Of a stretch of DNA of 41,146 nt, positions 1 through 9,405 are shown in pieces. Position numbers and translations under genes: made by a program. Numbering within the stretch: the first letter of the stretch is position 1; each line of letters opens with the position of its first letter. The stretch is taken from assembly GCA_903873915.1 (NCBI GenBank), contig CAIQQH010000047.1, positions 1-41,146 of the forward strand. The letters run 5' to 3'. Source of the stretch: an uncultured Flavobacteriia bacterium (GTDB lineage: Bacteria > Bacteroidota > Bacteroidia > Flavobacteriales_D > Crocinitomicaceae). The notes beneath the pieces are model-generated. The model made no database searches. It saw only the letters and a list, made by a program, of their open reading frames with translations, and was not told where the DNA came from.

Positions 1-178
1 AGTTTCCTTTTAAATTCATTTATTCGACCCCGATTGGGTAGAAAGGTAAAATGTAAGGTGTCAATTGTTAATGGTACAATTTGATTTTAATCTCGACAAA
101 AGTATTTTTCCTAAAATAAGCATTTATTTTTCAGTTGAATTTGTTTGACTTAAGCGTTCGACGTCAAGGACACGTAAA

Positions 179-193
179 GACCCCATCGGGGTC
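179..193. other. Short perfect hairpin ahead of first ORF
   Basis: GACCCC and GGGGTC flank a three-base loop ATC, ending 17 bases before the start codon at 211. It has no T-run on the plus strand, so it is not a standard terminator. It could be a leader structure. The rest of 1-210 shows nothing I recognise. Confidence 0.4.
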
Positions 194-210
194 AAATATC
201 TGTAGCACTG

Positions 211-654
211 ATGTGGAAATTATCTAAGGAACATGAAAAAATTAAAGTTGAAATAAGGAAAATAATCGACTTAATGGACATTTATTGGAGTTCATATGAG
301 TCTAAATTTGGTAAATCTGAAGGAACAGAAATCAGAGAGAAATTATACAGTGACTCTTTTAATGAGAAAGATTTGAAAAAGTTACTTGATAATGCAAAGG
401 AATTCGAGAAGTCGTTGTTGATTGCCGATAGATTGGTTAAAAAAATAGAGTTGATGGTTAATGAAGTTGATCGTAGGGAATCTTACAGGCTCGACGCTCT
501 TAATGATTTAAAACAAAGTTTGAATAGGGGATTTTCCCTTAGTGATTCACAAGATTGCAAGGAAGAGAGTATTGAAGAATATTCTACCAGATTAATAGAT
601 CTAGAGGAAAACTTTGACGAAAAAATGAAGCAGAGAATCAAATATCATAGGTAA
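211..654 (+). CDS. Hypothetical protein, 147 aa, charged and helical
   Basis: I do not recognise this protein. It starts at an ATG and has no signal peptide, lipobox or membrane segment, so it is probably cytoplasmic. The sequence is rich in Lys, Glu and Asp, with Leu/Ile spaced as in amphipathic helices (for example IRKIIDLMD near residues 15-23 and DLKKLLDNAKEFEKSLL near 54-70), which suggests a coiled-coil or helical bundle. Lys/AT-rich codon use differs slightly from the sugar genes downstream. It stands alone, with repeat-bearing non-coding DNA on its 3' side and the convergent DUF5686 gene beyond. No function is proposed. The uninterrupted frame, ATG start and low-complexity-free composition make it a likely real gene. 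Confidence 0.6.
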   Translation: MWKLSKEHEKIKVEIRKIIDLMDIYWSSYESKFGKSEGTEIREKLYSDSFNEKDLKKLLDNAKEFEKSLLIADRLVKKIELMVNEVDRRESYRLDALNDLKQSLNRGFSLSDSQDCKEESIEEYSTRLIDLEENFDEKMKQRIKYHR

Positions 655-863
655 CATCTCCTTACTTTTAAAGTAGCTTTGGTTATAGAAAATTAGTTTT
701 CAATCGGCATTATAATAGTGCAGCGTTAAGTAAATCAGACATCTAATTCGTAACTCGTTCCACCACGGCGGGTTTAAACCCATCACTAAAAATCTCCAAT
801 TGCCAAGGGCATCAAATCGCGCAGCGTCAAATTGCGGCAGCAACAAATTTAAAATTCACAATT
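655..863. other. Non-coding gap between convergent genes
   Basis: No gene is visible. The gap holds a perfect 12-base palindrome GGGTTTAAACCC at 770-781 and a short stretch (about 742-760) of the TAATTCGTAACTCG type, which is much more extensive at 34866-35417. No clear T-tailed terminator was found. Confidence 0.4.
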
Positions 864-3269
864 CTACATTTTAATCGTCGCCGTAATCTTCGGTACAAGA
901 TTCATCTTCCAGTCGCTATTCGCATAAGCCCCGTAGCGGTAAAACACACCGATTCCAATCCCTGAAATGTTGGAGGTTAGTAAACTATTGATGATCAGTC
1001 CCCCCTCGAAAAAGCCCTTGTCCATGGTCTTGAAAGTGGTGGAGTGGTATTCCTTGTGCGACATGTCGCCATAACCAACCGCGTGATGCAAGGCAAACTG
1101 CGGTTGTGTCCATTTCTTGCCGGTCTTGATGCTGTAGAAGGTCAAGCGTGTGAACAATGCTGCCTGACGCTGCTGGTAAAATTCTGAGGGCATCATGGTC
1201 TCAAAGGTGTTGGGCGCTGAAATCATCCAGTTTTTTCCGGTTCCATTCCCGTTGTGCATCAGAAATAAGGGCACAGCTCCAATCGTTTGTCCGGCTTGGA
1301 TGGTCCACATGAAGGTGCCGATGCCGCGGATGCTGATGTTTTGCTGAATCTCTGCGTTGAAGCGGTAGTAGTCGAAATCAGATTCAAAAATGCCCTTCCA
1401 ACCTTTCACCGCGCGAACACGTATCTTCGGGTATTTTGTCCCTTTGGAGATGCGTTTGTTGCCGAGCATCATGACTTTCTCACCAATGTTCCAGTTGAAC
1501 TCAAGACCCGTTTCGGCGAGATCAATATCGCGCAAAGGAAAGGCTGTAGCAATGCCATTCGGATAAAATTGATAATCTCCCGTGAACCAAATGCGCTGGT
1601 AGTTGCCAATGAGTGTCATCTTGAGGTTGGGCAGTATGTTGGCTGAAAACGACAATTCACCCAAACGCTGCCGTTCCATGTTGCTGATGAAAAAATCGCG
1701 GTACACCGAAGTTGAGTTGAGGTTAAAGGCGTCTTTAATGAAGTTGGTTCCTCCGCGTTCTAACAAATCTTGCTGGTAGCGCAAATCGATTTTGACACCG
1801 TGCTTGCGGGATAAATGTACCGTGCTGTAAGCCCCAAATTTATTCGTTCGGTCACCAGTTGACCAGCCATAATAGCCACCAATGACCGCATTTTTCATCG
1901 TTTTTTTGGAGGTTTCTAAACCGAATCCAAAACGATAGCGCTCGTAGTAATTGAAATCGAGGAGTCGGTTAAGATCCAAAGCGAGTGCTTTCATCGGGAT
2001 TTTTCCGTCTGCTAAGCTTGACACCATAGTCAAGCGTTCATCGAGATGCTCTGCCTTGGAGAGGCTGTCGATCACGGTATAGGTCCGTTTTTCTTTTTCG
2101 GTGATTTGATAGACGCGCAGACTATCCCAGGTTTCGTCAGCAGTGGCATTGGCTTCTTGATTGGAGATCACGGTCACATTGCTGAAGTCGCGTTTGCGCA
2201 GTCCTTCGGGATTGATTTCTACCTGTTTGATGTAAGTACTGCCCCGGCCTTCAAGAAAGGTCGTGACGATTGTACTGTCTTTGGCCTTGAGAACGATGGG
2301 CAAGGAACGCAGTTCGATTTCTGTGCTGAGCTTGGATGGAAACCACTTTTTTCCTTCTACAAAGGCGTATTCCTGAACAATGGTAACAGGAGTGCCTGCC
2401 GTATCCAGGTAGGGTTTTGCCGTGACCTTCTCAATGGCGTACCCATTGGTGTTGATGTAGAGTCGTCCGGTCATGCCATCGAAGTTTTTACCTGATCGCG
2501 GTCGGTAGAAGATGGTGAAGGTAGTATCGCGATTGACGATGGTGGTGTCTTCCAATACGAAGACGTAGCGGTTTGTTCCACCAAAAGCAATTGGATTGAT
2601 GTAGGTTTTACCAAGAAGGTTGAACTGATTTTCATAGAAGCTGAAGGACTGCAGTTCATTCGCAAAGGTCGAAAGGGCAGGGTCGCTGAAGCCTGATACT
2701 TTGTAAGCGGTGATTTCCTCCTTGTCGTGTGCTGGTGGGATGAAGGTGCGGGTGGAGGCACTTTCTAGGATCAGGATGTGCTGTTGATCTAAAAAGTTCC
2801 CTGGAGTCGCCTTGCTTGTGTCTGTTAAAAAGCCCTCGATCCCATCGCGATTGACATCAAAAATAAATTTGCTGTAGCTCTCATAGCGAAAGGCATCATT
2901 CTCCAAGGGATTGTTTCTCTTTCGATTCGCAATGGCAATGTTGATGATGCGGTGCGCTGGATTTTCACCCGCCACAGCACGCATCTCCTGAATGAATTGA
3001 ACATATGGTTGCATCTGCAAAATACTATCTTTCAATGTTGCCAATGAAACAATGGTGTCGCGGTATCCTCCCGCTCGAAGTTCAACGGTTTCAGGTAGTG
3101 AAGTGAAATGAATAGCGCCATCAAGATCCGCCAAAAATGGTTCTCCCGCCGATGGAAGAACCTTCACAAAAGGAATGGCTTCACCGGTAAATGCATCATG
3201 GATGAAATAGGTTTGAGCGGAAGCGTTTAATCCAATCAGCAGGAAGATGAGCGCAGCACAAGTTTTCAT
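864..3269 (-). CDS. DUF5686-family outer-membrane protein with carboxypeptidase-like N-domain
   Basis: The 801-residue product begins with a signal peptide (about residues 1-18, cleavage after ASA). Next comes a degenerate carboxypeptidase-regulatory-like beta-sandwich (about 19-95), as seen at the N-terminus of many Bacteroidota outer-membrane proteins. The remainder, with motifs such as RYESYSKF and FDGMTGRLYIN and a C-terminal half rich in alternating aromatic/polar beta-strands, fits the DUF5686 family, thought to be beta-barrel outer-membrane proteins. The length is normal for that family (about 800-850). The function of the family is not known to me. It is a single gene, 191 bases downstream of the isomerase gene on the same strand and separated from it by a terminator, with no copy of the sugar operator. 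It is probably not part of the starch regulon. Confidence 0.75.
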   Translation of the reverse strand: MKTCAALIFLLIGLNASAQTYFIHDAFTGEAIPFVKVLPSAGEPFLADLDGAIHFTSLPETVELRAGGYRDTIVSLATLKDSILQMQPYVQFIQEMRAVAGENPAHRIINIAIANRKRNNPLENDAFRYESYSKFIFDVNRDGIEGFLTDTSKATPGNFLDQQHILILESASTRTFIPPAHDKEEITAYKVSGFSDPALSTFANELQSFSFYENQFNLLGKTYINPIAFGGTNRYVFVLEDTTIVNRDTTFTIFYRPRSGKNFDGMTGRLYINTNGYAIEKVTAKPYLDTAGTPVTIVQEYAFVEGKKWFPSKLSTEIELRSLPIVLKAKDSTIVTTFLEGRGSTYIKQVEINPEGLRKRDFSNVTVISNQEANATADETWDSLRVYQITEKEKRTYTVIDSLSKAEHLDERLTMVSSLADGKIPMKALALDLNRLLDFNYYERYRFGFGLETSKKTMKNAVIGGYYGWSTGDRTNKFGAYSTVHLSRKHGVKIDLRYQQDLLERGGTNFIKDAFNLNSTSVYRDFFISNMERQRLGELSFSANILPNLKMTLIGNYQRIWFTGDYQFYPNGIATAFPLRDIDLAETGLEFNWNIGEKVMMLGNKRISKGTKYPKIRVRAVKGWKGIFESDFDYYRFNAEIQQNISIRGIGTFMWTIQAGQTIGAVPLFLMHNGNGTGKNWMISAPNTFETMMPSEFYQQRQAALFTRLTFYSIKTGKKWTQPQFALHHAVGYGDMSHKEYHSTTFKTMDKGFFEGGLIINSLLTSNISGIGIGVFYRYGAYANSDWKMNLVPKITATIKM

Positions 3270-3296
3270 GGCTTAATATTACATGTTTTTTCGTTA

Positions 3297-3322
3297 CCCC
3301 AGCCCCGGGCTTCAACCTGGGG
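3297..3322. repeat. REP-like GC-rich inverted repeat, copy 1
   Basis: A stem CCCCAG / CTGGGG encloses a second possible pairing (CCCAG with CTGGG-like CCGGG). A 26-base near-copy lies at 23711-23736 and differs only by C-to-T changes at five positions. It lies between the DUF5686 start and the isomerase terminator. It resembles short palindromic intergenic repeats, but no transposase of the REP-associated type is in the window. Confidence 0.5.
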
Positions 3323-3408
3323 TGGTGTATGTCAAAAGGGTATTGTTGATGAACCATTTTAATGGTTTGCCTCAGGTGAAATTTCCAGTATTTAAATTGA
3401 ACATCATA

Positions 3409-3440
3409 AAAAAAGGAAACACCACGCGGTATTTCCTTTT
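3409..3440 (-). terminator. Rho-independent terminator of the isomerase gene
   Basis: AAAAGGAAA and TTTCCTTTT pair around a smaller inner stem ACC/GGT with loop ACGC. On the minus strand the stem is followed by a run of T. It sits 20 bases past the stop codon of the PGI/PMI gene. Confidence 0.75.
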
Positions 3441-3460
3441 CATTAAATCCGAAAATCGAA

Positions 3461-4441
3461 TTAGATCTTGTCCAATTCAGACTTCAAATGATCAATGACT
3501 TTGATGTCGTAAATATCTGTTTTGCTATCAACTGCAAGGTGGTATGACAACCAATCCGCAAAGTGAATGAAGTACAAGCTTTGAAGAATTGGGTCACCTA
3601 CAGGTGCTTTGATGTCGAAGATGTGTGGAGTCTTTGTTTCAACAACTTCACGAGTCAATTCGAAACGACGTTTGTTGCGTGGGTGCATGTCGCTGTTTTC
3701 GAAGAAGATCGCCGCATCATTGTCTGTTCCCCAGCCCCATCCAACAAGTTCGTTGTGGTTCATCTCTGGAATCACATGACAACGACAAAGCAACTTTGAA
3801 TTTTCATTCAACTGTTGTTTCGCGCGAATCGTGCATCCCTCATAAGGTGCTTCCGCGTAGAAAACGATATTTTTTCCAACGATTTCTGTCGCTACCTTGC
3901 GTGCATGTGCATTGATGGCATCCGACATTTCTTTCAATTGATTGGCAGCATCAATGATGCGTGTAGTAAAGCCTTCTGTGACTCCATAAGCATCCAACAT
4001 ACGAGCAAGTGCAGCAAGGGAATACCCCAAGGCAGCACGTGGTGGCAATCCACCTGGCACTTTCAAAAGGCTATATGCGTTGTCCTTGCAAATGCCTTCC
4101 AATTTCCCACCTGAAGTAATTCCAGCGATGTGTGCACCGCGCTCCATGCAATCCTTCAATGTGAAAATCGTTTCTTCCGTATTTCCGGAGTAAGACGAAG
4201 CGATGACGAGTGTATTTTTGCCGACAAAATTTGGTGAGGTATAATTTTGAGTTAAAACGACAGGAACTGTGCGTGAAGCACTTGTCCAATCGAGCATCAA
4301 CTTAAGTCCAATTCCCGACCCGCCTAAACCAGTAAAAAGAATTGAATCGAATTGCGCGTTGTTTCCTTTAAAAGTAAGCGCATTTGCATCATTTGCAGTG
4401 GTCAGGATCTGGTCGCTGAACCCTTGAATTAGTTCATTCAT
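3461..4441 (-). CDS. Bifunctional phosphoglucose/phosphomannose isomerase-type SIS protein
   Basis: This 326-residue protein has two SIS sugar-isomerase domains. GLGGSGIG (residues 38-45) and SSYSGNTEE (82-90) form the first phosphosugar-binding site. MNHNELVGW (about 227-235) is the Glu/His-bearing stretch typical of the archaeal/bacterial PGI/PMI family (bact-PGI_C at the C-terminus). It is cytosolic and would interconvert glucose-6-phosphate and fructose-6-phosphate, and possibly mannose-6-phosphate. The length (about 320-350) is normal for this short family and far below classical PGI (about 550). It sits divergently from the T9SS gene at 4571, and the shared gap carries an operator-like palindrome 65 bases before its start, so co-regulation with the sugar locus is possible. 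It would connect glucose-6-phosphate made here with fructose-6-phosphate. The exact substrate preference cannot be read from sequence. Confidence 0.85.
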   Translation of the reverse strand: MNELIQGFSDQILTTANDANALTFKGNNAQFDSILFTGLGGSGIGLKLMLDWTSASRTVPVVLTQNYTSPNFVGKNTLVIASSYSGNTEETIFTLKDCMERGAHIAGITSGGKLEGICKDNAYSLLKVPGGLPPRAALGYSLAALARMLDAYGVTEGFTTRIIDAANQLKEMSDAINAHARKVATEIVGKNIVFYAEAPYEGCTIRAKQQLNENSKLLCRCHVIPEMNHNELVGWGWGTDNDAAIFFENSDMHPRNKRRFELTREVVETKTPHIFDIKAPVGDPILQSLYFIHFADWLSYHLAVDSKTDIYDIKVIDHLKSELDKI

Positions 4442-4505
4442 GTGCCTTAAAAAATAATTTTTTCGAAGGTACGCAGAAAAAAATAATCACGGATGAAGAA
4501 AAAAA

Positions 4506-4526
4506 CAAATGTCATAATGACACTAA
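4506..4526 (-). promoter_or_regulatory. Palindromic operator, site 1 (T9SS protein / isomerase)
   Basis: On the minus strand the core reads AGTGTCATTATGACA within a TTAGTGTCA-n3-TGACA palindrome. It shares the ten invariant core positions (AGTGT, the central T, TGAC) of the six sites in this window. It lies 45 bases before the start at 4571. A TAATATTG box at 4540-4547, one mismatch from TAnnTTTG, follows it, so the site would overlap or adjoin the upstream promoter element. Confidence 0.7.
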
Positions 4527-4570
4527 GTAAATTTTATCGTAATATTGCCTAAACAATTAAACTATTTAAT

Positions 4571-5284
4571 ATGAAAAAAATCTTTACAATTCTTTCAGTA
4601 CTCGGTTTGAGTATTGCTTCTTACGCGCAGGTAACTGTAACGTATCAGGTTGACATCAATGCTTACATTGCTGCGGGTAACACCCTAAACGCTAACGGTA
4701 TGCGTGTTGGTGGTAACTTCACATCAAATGGTGCAGCAGTACTTGATTGGACTCCTGCTGATGCTGCTTCTGCAATGACAGATCTTGGAAACGGTATTTG
4801 GTCAATCGACGTAACTTACCCTACTGCTTCTGTTGGTGCTACTCAGTACTACAAATTTGTAAACGGTGACTGGGGAACAAACGAAGGAACAGATCCAGCA
4901 AACACAATCGCTACTGGTGGATGTGGTGTTGACGACGGTTCTGGTAACATCAACCGTACATTGACTATCCCTTCTTCTAACACAACATTGTGTTATGTAT
5001 GGGATGCGTGTACTGCTTGTGCTGCTGGTTTGACTGAAGCAGCGATCAACAATGTTGTTGTTTCGCCTAACCCAGTAAACGAAACTGCAACATTTACATT
5101 TGCATTGAACGGAACAAATGATGTGACAATCACTTTGTTTGACCTTACTGGTAAAGTTGTTTCTACAACAACAGTTTCTAATCAATCATCTGCTGCGGTA
5201 AACACTGCTGCGTTGAACGCAGGAACTTACATCTACACTGTGAAAGCTGGCGAAAGCACGGTTACAGGAAAGATTGTTAAGTAA
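4571..5284 (+). CDS. Small secreted T9SS type A protein, candidate glycan-binding
   Basis: The 237-residue product has a signal peptide (residues 1-19, cleaved at SYA-Q). Residues 20-150 form a single beta-sandwich-like module with QVDINAYI, MRVGGNF, MTDLGNGIWSIDV and YYKFVNGDWGTNEG. That pattern (VDM-like strand, net gain strand, YKF-NGD) occurs in starch-binding-like modules beside glycosidases in this phylum. Four cysteines occur (near 117, 139, 146, 149). Residues about 160-237 are a T9SS type A sorting domain (VVSPNPVNETATF, LFDLTGKVV, LNAGTYIYTVKAG, TGKIVK), so it should be attached to or released from the cell surface. It lies 67 bases before a secreted GH13 enzyme and behind an operator copy. 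No SusE or SusF gene is present, so it may fill such a role; this is inference. Confidence 0.75.
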   Translation: MKKIFTILSVLGLSIASYAQVTVTYQVDINAYIAAGNTLNANGMRVGGNFTSNGAAVLDWTPADAASAMTDLGNGIWSIDVTYPTASVGATQYYKFVNGDWGTNEGTDPANTIATGGCGVDDGSGNINRTLTIPSSNTTLCYVWDACTACAAGLTEAAINNVVVSPNPVNETATFTFALNGTNDVTITLFDLTGKVVSTTTVSNQSSAAVNTAALNAGTYIYTVKAGESTVTGKIVK

Positions 5285-5304
5285 TCTGACATAACTTATT
5301 GGTT

Positions 5305-5333
5305 AACCCGGGCCTAGTGTCCGGGTTTTCTTT
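5305..5333 (+). terminator. Terminator-like hairpin between T9SS protein and GH13 genes
   Basis: AACCCGG and CCGGGTT pair around a nine-base loop and are followed by TTTTCTTT. It lies 20 bases after the stop codon at 5284 and 18 bases before the next start. The downstream gene shows no operator copy of its own, so this may be a partial terminator that lets the small upstream gene be expressed more strongly. Confidence 0.7.
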
Positions 5334-5351
5334 GCACTAAATCTTTTACCC

Positions 5352-8123
5352 ATGCGCGCTATAAAATCCTTTGCTTTAATAACTGCCATGTGCTTTACGT
5401 GGTCTGTGTCCGCACAAATTCTGGATGTAAGTCCAGCTTTCCCGACTGTAAATGATGTGGTTACAATCACCTATAATGCCGCAGAAGGAAATGGCGCTTT
5501 GCTGGGAACAAGTGCAGTGTATGCGCACATGGGATTGATTACTGATCAAAGCACTTCTCTAAGCAATTGGCTTTTTGTTCAGGGTACCTGGGGAACAGCA
5601 GATGCCAGCGTTCAAATGACAAATCTCGGAAACAACATTCACCAGATCACGGTCGATATGGACGTTTTTTATGGATTTCCAGCAGGTACGGTGGTTGAGA
5701 AAATGGCATTCGTTTTTCGCAATGCTGCAGGAACAACAGTTGGTCGTTCGGCCGATGGATCCGACATCTACTACGATGTGTATCCGGCAACAGCGGGATT
5801 TCTCGCTAAAATCTTTTCCCCTGAAAATGTGATGGCTGTTAACCTCGGGGCCTCAGTGCCACTCGTAGGAAAAAGCAATCAAAACGCAAACTTGACTTTT
5901 ACAGACAACAACGTTCCGATTGCGAATTCAGCCTCTGCTGCCGTGTTGTCTCAAAATTATACAGTGAATACACCAGGCGAACACTGGATTCGTTTCTCCG
6001 CCGATAACGGTATAGAGGTGATTACCGATTCAGTGCTCATCGTGGTCAATCCACAACCCACACTTATCGATCCACCAGCTGGATTGCTCAACGGATTAAA
6101 TTATGTCGATCAGAATACGGTAATCTTGAAGCTTTACGCACCGGATAAAAACAACATCTATGTACTGGGTGACTTCAATGGATGGTCCCCAAGTTTGGCC
6201 TATCACATGAACCTGTCACAGGATTTAAAGACCTGGTGGATTCAACTCAGCGGACTTCAGCCCGATACAAAATATGGATATCAGTATTACATCGATGGAG
6301 TGCAGCGTTTTGCAGACCCATTGAGCTTGCGTGTGGCAGATCCGAGCAATGACGGAACAATTAGTGCTGCAACCTATCCAAACCCCTATGTTTATCCAAC
6401 AGGACAGACTACTGGTTTGCTTTCTATTTTTGAAACTAATCCAACGAATTTTTCGTGGCAAAATGATGGGTACCAAAAGCCGGCGAAAAAAGAATTAATG
6501 ATCTATGAATTGCTTGTGCGCGACTTCGTGGCAAAACGAAATTACCAGACACTCATCGATACCTTGGCTTACTTAGATCAACTTGGTGTCAATGCCATTG
6601 AGTTGATGCCTGTAGGTGAATTTGAAGGAAATGAAAGTTGGGGGTACAACCCAAGTTTTCACATGGCACTTGACAAGTATTATGGCACGCCAGAGAAGTT
6701 TAAAGAATTCGTAGATTCTTGCCACGGCCGTGGGATTGCCGTAATCATGGACATCGCGCTCAACCATGCTTTCGGACAAAACCCGATGGTAAATATGTAC
6801 TGGGATGCAGCGAATAACCGTCCTGCCGCAAATAACCCTTGGTTCAATGCCATCTGTCCGCATAGCCCATATTGTTGGGGATACGATTTTAATCATGAGG
6901 TACAAGCCACCAAGGACTATGTGGATCGCGTAAATCGCCATTGGATGAATGAATTTCACATCGATGGATACCGCTTTGACTTTACAAAGGGCTTTGTCAA
7001 CAGTGGAGCGAATTACAGCAATACACGCATCGCAATCATCAAACGCATGGCTGATTCTCTTTGGATACAACAGCCAGAGGCCTATGTGATTTTGGAACAT
7101 TGGGCCGATAATGCAGAAGAAACGCAACTCGCCAACTACGGCATGATGCTCTGGGGTAACTTAACTTACGAATATCATCAAGCGATGAAAGGGTACAATT
7201 CTAACCTAACCAATGGGATTTATTCCTCTCGCGGCTGGACAAGTCCTCATTTGGTCACCTATAGTGAAAGTCATGACGAAGAACGCGGTATGTATGAATG
7301 TTTGTCGGCCGGTGTTTCGACGAATCCTGACCACAACGTCAAGGAATTACCAATCGCTCTGTTGCGCGCGCAAGCTGCAGGAGTAATGCTGCTCACAACA
7401 CCAGGTCCAAAGATGATTTGGCAGTTTGGTGAACTCGGATACGATATTTCCATTGACAACCCTTGCCGCATTTGCAATAAACCCATTTTGTGGGCGTACT
7501 ATCTGCAAAACAATCGCCGTCAATTGTTCGATGTGTATGCAGCGACGTTAAAGTTGAGAACGGAAAACGCAGTCTTCAATGATGGAACGTTTTCTCATGC
7601 CTTGAATGGTTCTGTGAAGAAAATCACCTTTGCACATCCGTCAATGGACGCCATGGTGATTGCCAATTTTGCGGTGACACAGCAAACACCTTATGCTGGA
7701 TTTCCACACACAGGAATGTGGTATGAATACTACACGGGAGACAGTATCGATGTGACCAATGTGAACATGCAAATTTCAATGACTCCAGCGGAATACCGTG
7801 TTTATACAACTGTCCATCTACCAAAACCAACGATTCTTTCAACGGTAGGCTACGAGGAGTTGGCGATGGATGATTTTGATTGCACTCTTTATCCTAATCC
7901 AGCTACGGAGGAATTGTTCATTCGTTCACAACGTGATCTAACGCAAGTTGTGGTGAGAGTGATTGATCATAGCGGCCGCGCAATGAAGTCAATCAAGCAG
8001 AATTCATTGTTGGCGAATGAGGCGTTAAAAATCACGCTCAATGACATCGTCAATGGGACGTATTTACTGTTGATTGAAAGTACTGAAGGATATTATTCGC
8101 AAGAATTTGTAAAGCAGAATTGA
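5352..8123 (+). CDS. Secreted modular GH13 alpha-glucan hydrolase with CBM48 and T9SS domain
   Basis: This 923-residue enzyme should cut alpha-1,4-glucans at the cell surface. After a signal peptide (1-21) come an N-terminal beta-sandwich (about 22-145) resembling starch-binding modules, an Ig-like stretch (about 150-235), a CBM48-like domain (about 255-330, with VYVLGDFNGWSP-type sequence), a GH13 barrel (about 370-800) and a T9SS type A domain (about 845-923, LYPNPATEELFI, GTYLLLIE). The GH13 triad is present: nucleophile D543 (DGYRFDF), acid/base E582 (VILEHW) and D642 (ESHDEE). The CBM48 before the barrel recalls pullulanase/isoamylase/branching-type GH13 members, so the exact linkage cleaved is open. 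It is probably co-transcribed with the small T9SS protein by readthrough. The complete catalytic triad argues for an active enzyme. Confidence 0.85.
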   Translation: MRAIKSFALITAMCFTWSVSAQILDVSPAFPTVNDVVTITYNAAEGNGALLGTSAVYAHMGLITDQSTSLSNWLFVQGTWGTADASVQMTNLGNNIHQITVDMDVFYGFPAGTVVEKMAFVFRNAAGTTVGRSADGSDIYYDVYPATAGFLAKIFSPENVMAVNLGASVPLVGKSNQNANLTFTDNNVPIANSASAAVLSQNYTVNTPGEHWIRFSADNGIEVITDSVLIVVNPQPTLIDPPAGLLNGLNYVDQNTVILKLYAPDKNNIYVLGDFNGWSPSLAYHMNLSQDLKTWWIQLSGLQPDTKYGYQYYIDGVQRFADPLSLRVADPSNDGTISAATYPNPYVYPTGQTTGLLSIFETNPTNFSWQNDGYQKPAKKELMIYELLVRDFVAKRNYQTLIDTLAYLDQLGVNAIELMPVGEFEGNESWGYNPSFHMALDKYYGTPEKFKEFVDSCHGRGIAVIMDIALNHAFGQNPMVNMYWDAANNRPAANNPWFNAICPHSPYCWGYDFNHEVQATKDYVDRVNRHWMNEFHIDGYRFDFTKGFVNSGANYSNTRIAIIKRMADSLWIQQPEAYVILEHWADNAEETQLANYGMMLWGNLTYEYHQAMKGYNSNLTNGIYSSRGWTSPHLVTYSESHDEERGMYECLSAGVSTNPDHNVKELPIALLRAQAAGVMLLTTPGPKMIWQFGELGYDISIDNPCRICNKPILWAYYLQNNRRQLFDVYAATLKLRTENAVFNDGTFSHALNGSVKKITFAHPSMDAMVIANFAVTQQTPYAGFPHTGMWYEYYTGDSIDVTNVNMQISMTPAEYRVYTTVHLPKPTILSTVGYEELAMDDFDCTLYPNPATEELFIRSQRDLTQVVVRVIDHSGRAMKSIKQNSLLANEALKITLNDIVNGTYLLLIESTEGYYSQEFVKQN

Positions 8124-8143
8124 TTAGAGAAAGGAAATTTTTT

Positions 8144-8318
8144 CTGTGTGCCTCTGCCGTAAAAAAACAAAACGTTTATCGGCAAACGGACATTGGATTT
8201 AGTGTTCACCGCAGAGCCACAGAGGTTTTGTGATTGTGTTTATTTGTCAATTCAATTCAATTCTCTGCGCCTCTGCGGTAAAAAGACAAAACGTATATCG
8301 GGTATAGGGACAATGGAT
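8144..8318. repeat. Intergenic repeat: two direct copies and one inverted fragment
   Basis: Between the convergent GH13 and gap genes, 8144-8198 and 8263-8318 are near-identical: each has CCTCTGC-GT, a poly-A run, ACAAAACGT-TATCGG and GGACA-TGGAT in the same order. Between them, 8207-8225 carries CACCGCAGAGCCACAGAGG, an inverted relative of the first half. Gene starts and stops are not affected. The CTCTGTG/CTCTGCGG type of sequence is common between genes in many bacteria. No separate terminator is evident, but the inverted copies could fold and serve both genes. Confidence 0.65.
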
Positions 8319-8329
8319 AAATAATCACC

Positions 8330-9367
<1,038 letters not shown>

Positions 9368-9388
9368 TTAGTGTCAATTTGACATTAA
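9368..9388 (+). promoter_or_regulatory. Palindromic operator, site 2 (gap)
   Basis: The core is AGTGTCAATTTGACA, with TTA and TTAA extending the arms to almost perfect symmetry; it is the most symmetrical of the six. On the minus strand a TTG within the site is followed 18 bases later by TACATTAG, so the site would cover the -33 region of the gap promoter. It also lies just past the stop codon of the amylase gene at 9406. Confidence 0.75.
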
Positions 9389-9405
9389 CTATTGTTAACG
9401 GACAA

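Noticed and set aside
770-781. GGGTTTAAACCC palindrome as a terminator or operator
   Set aside because: It has no loop, no T-run and no matching copy elsewhere in the window; it may be chance.
2046-2495. 149-codon plus-strand frame opposite the DUF5686 gene
   Set aside because: Antisense to a clear family member, with no recognisable domain and no promoter or ribosome binding region.
3320-3345. A possible seventh operator (GGTGTATGTCAAAAGGG) between DUF5686 and the isomerase
   Set aside because: It lacks the AGTGT...TGAC pattern, has no symmetry and does not precede a start codon at a suitable distance.
6573-7127. 184-codon minus-strand frame opposite the GH13 barrel
   Set aside because: Complementary to conserved catalytic regions of the GH13 enzyme; no independent evidence.
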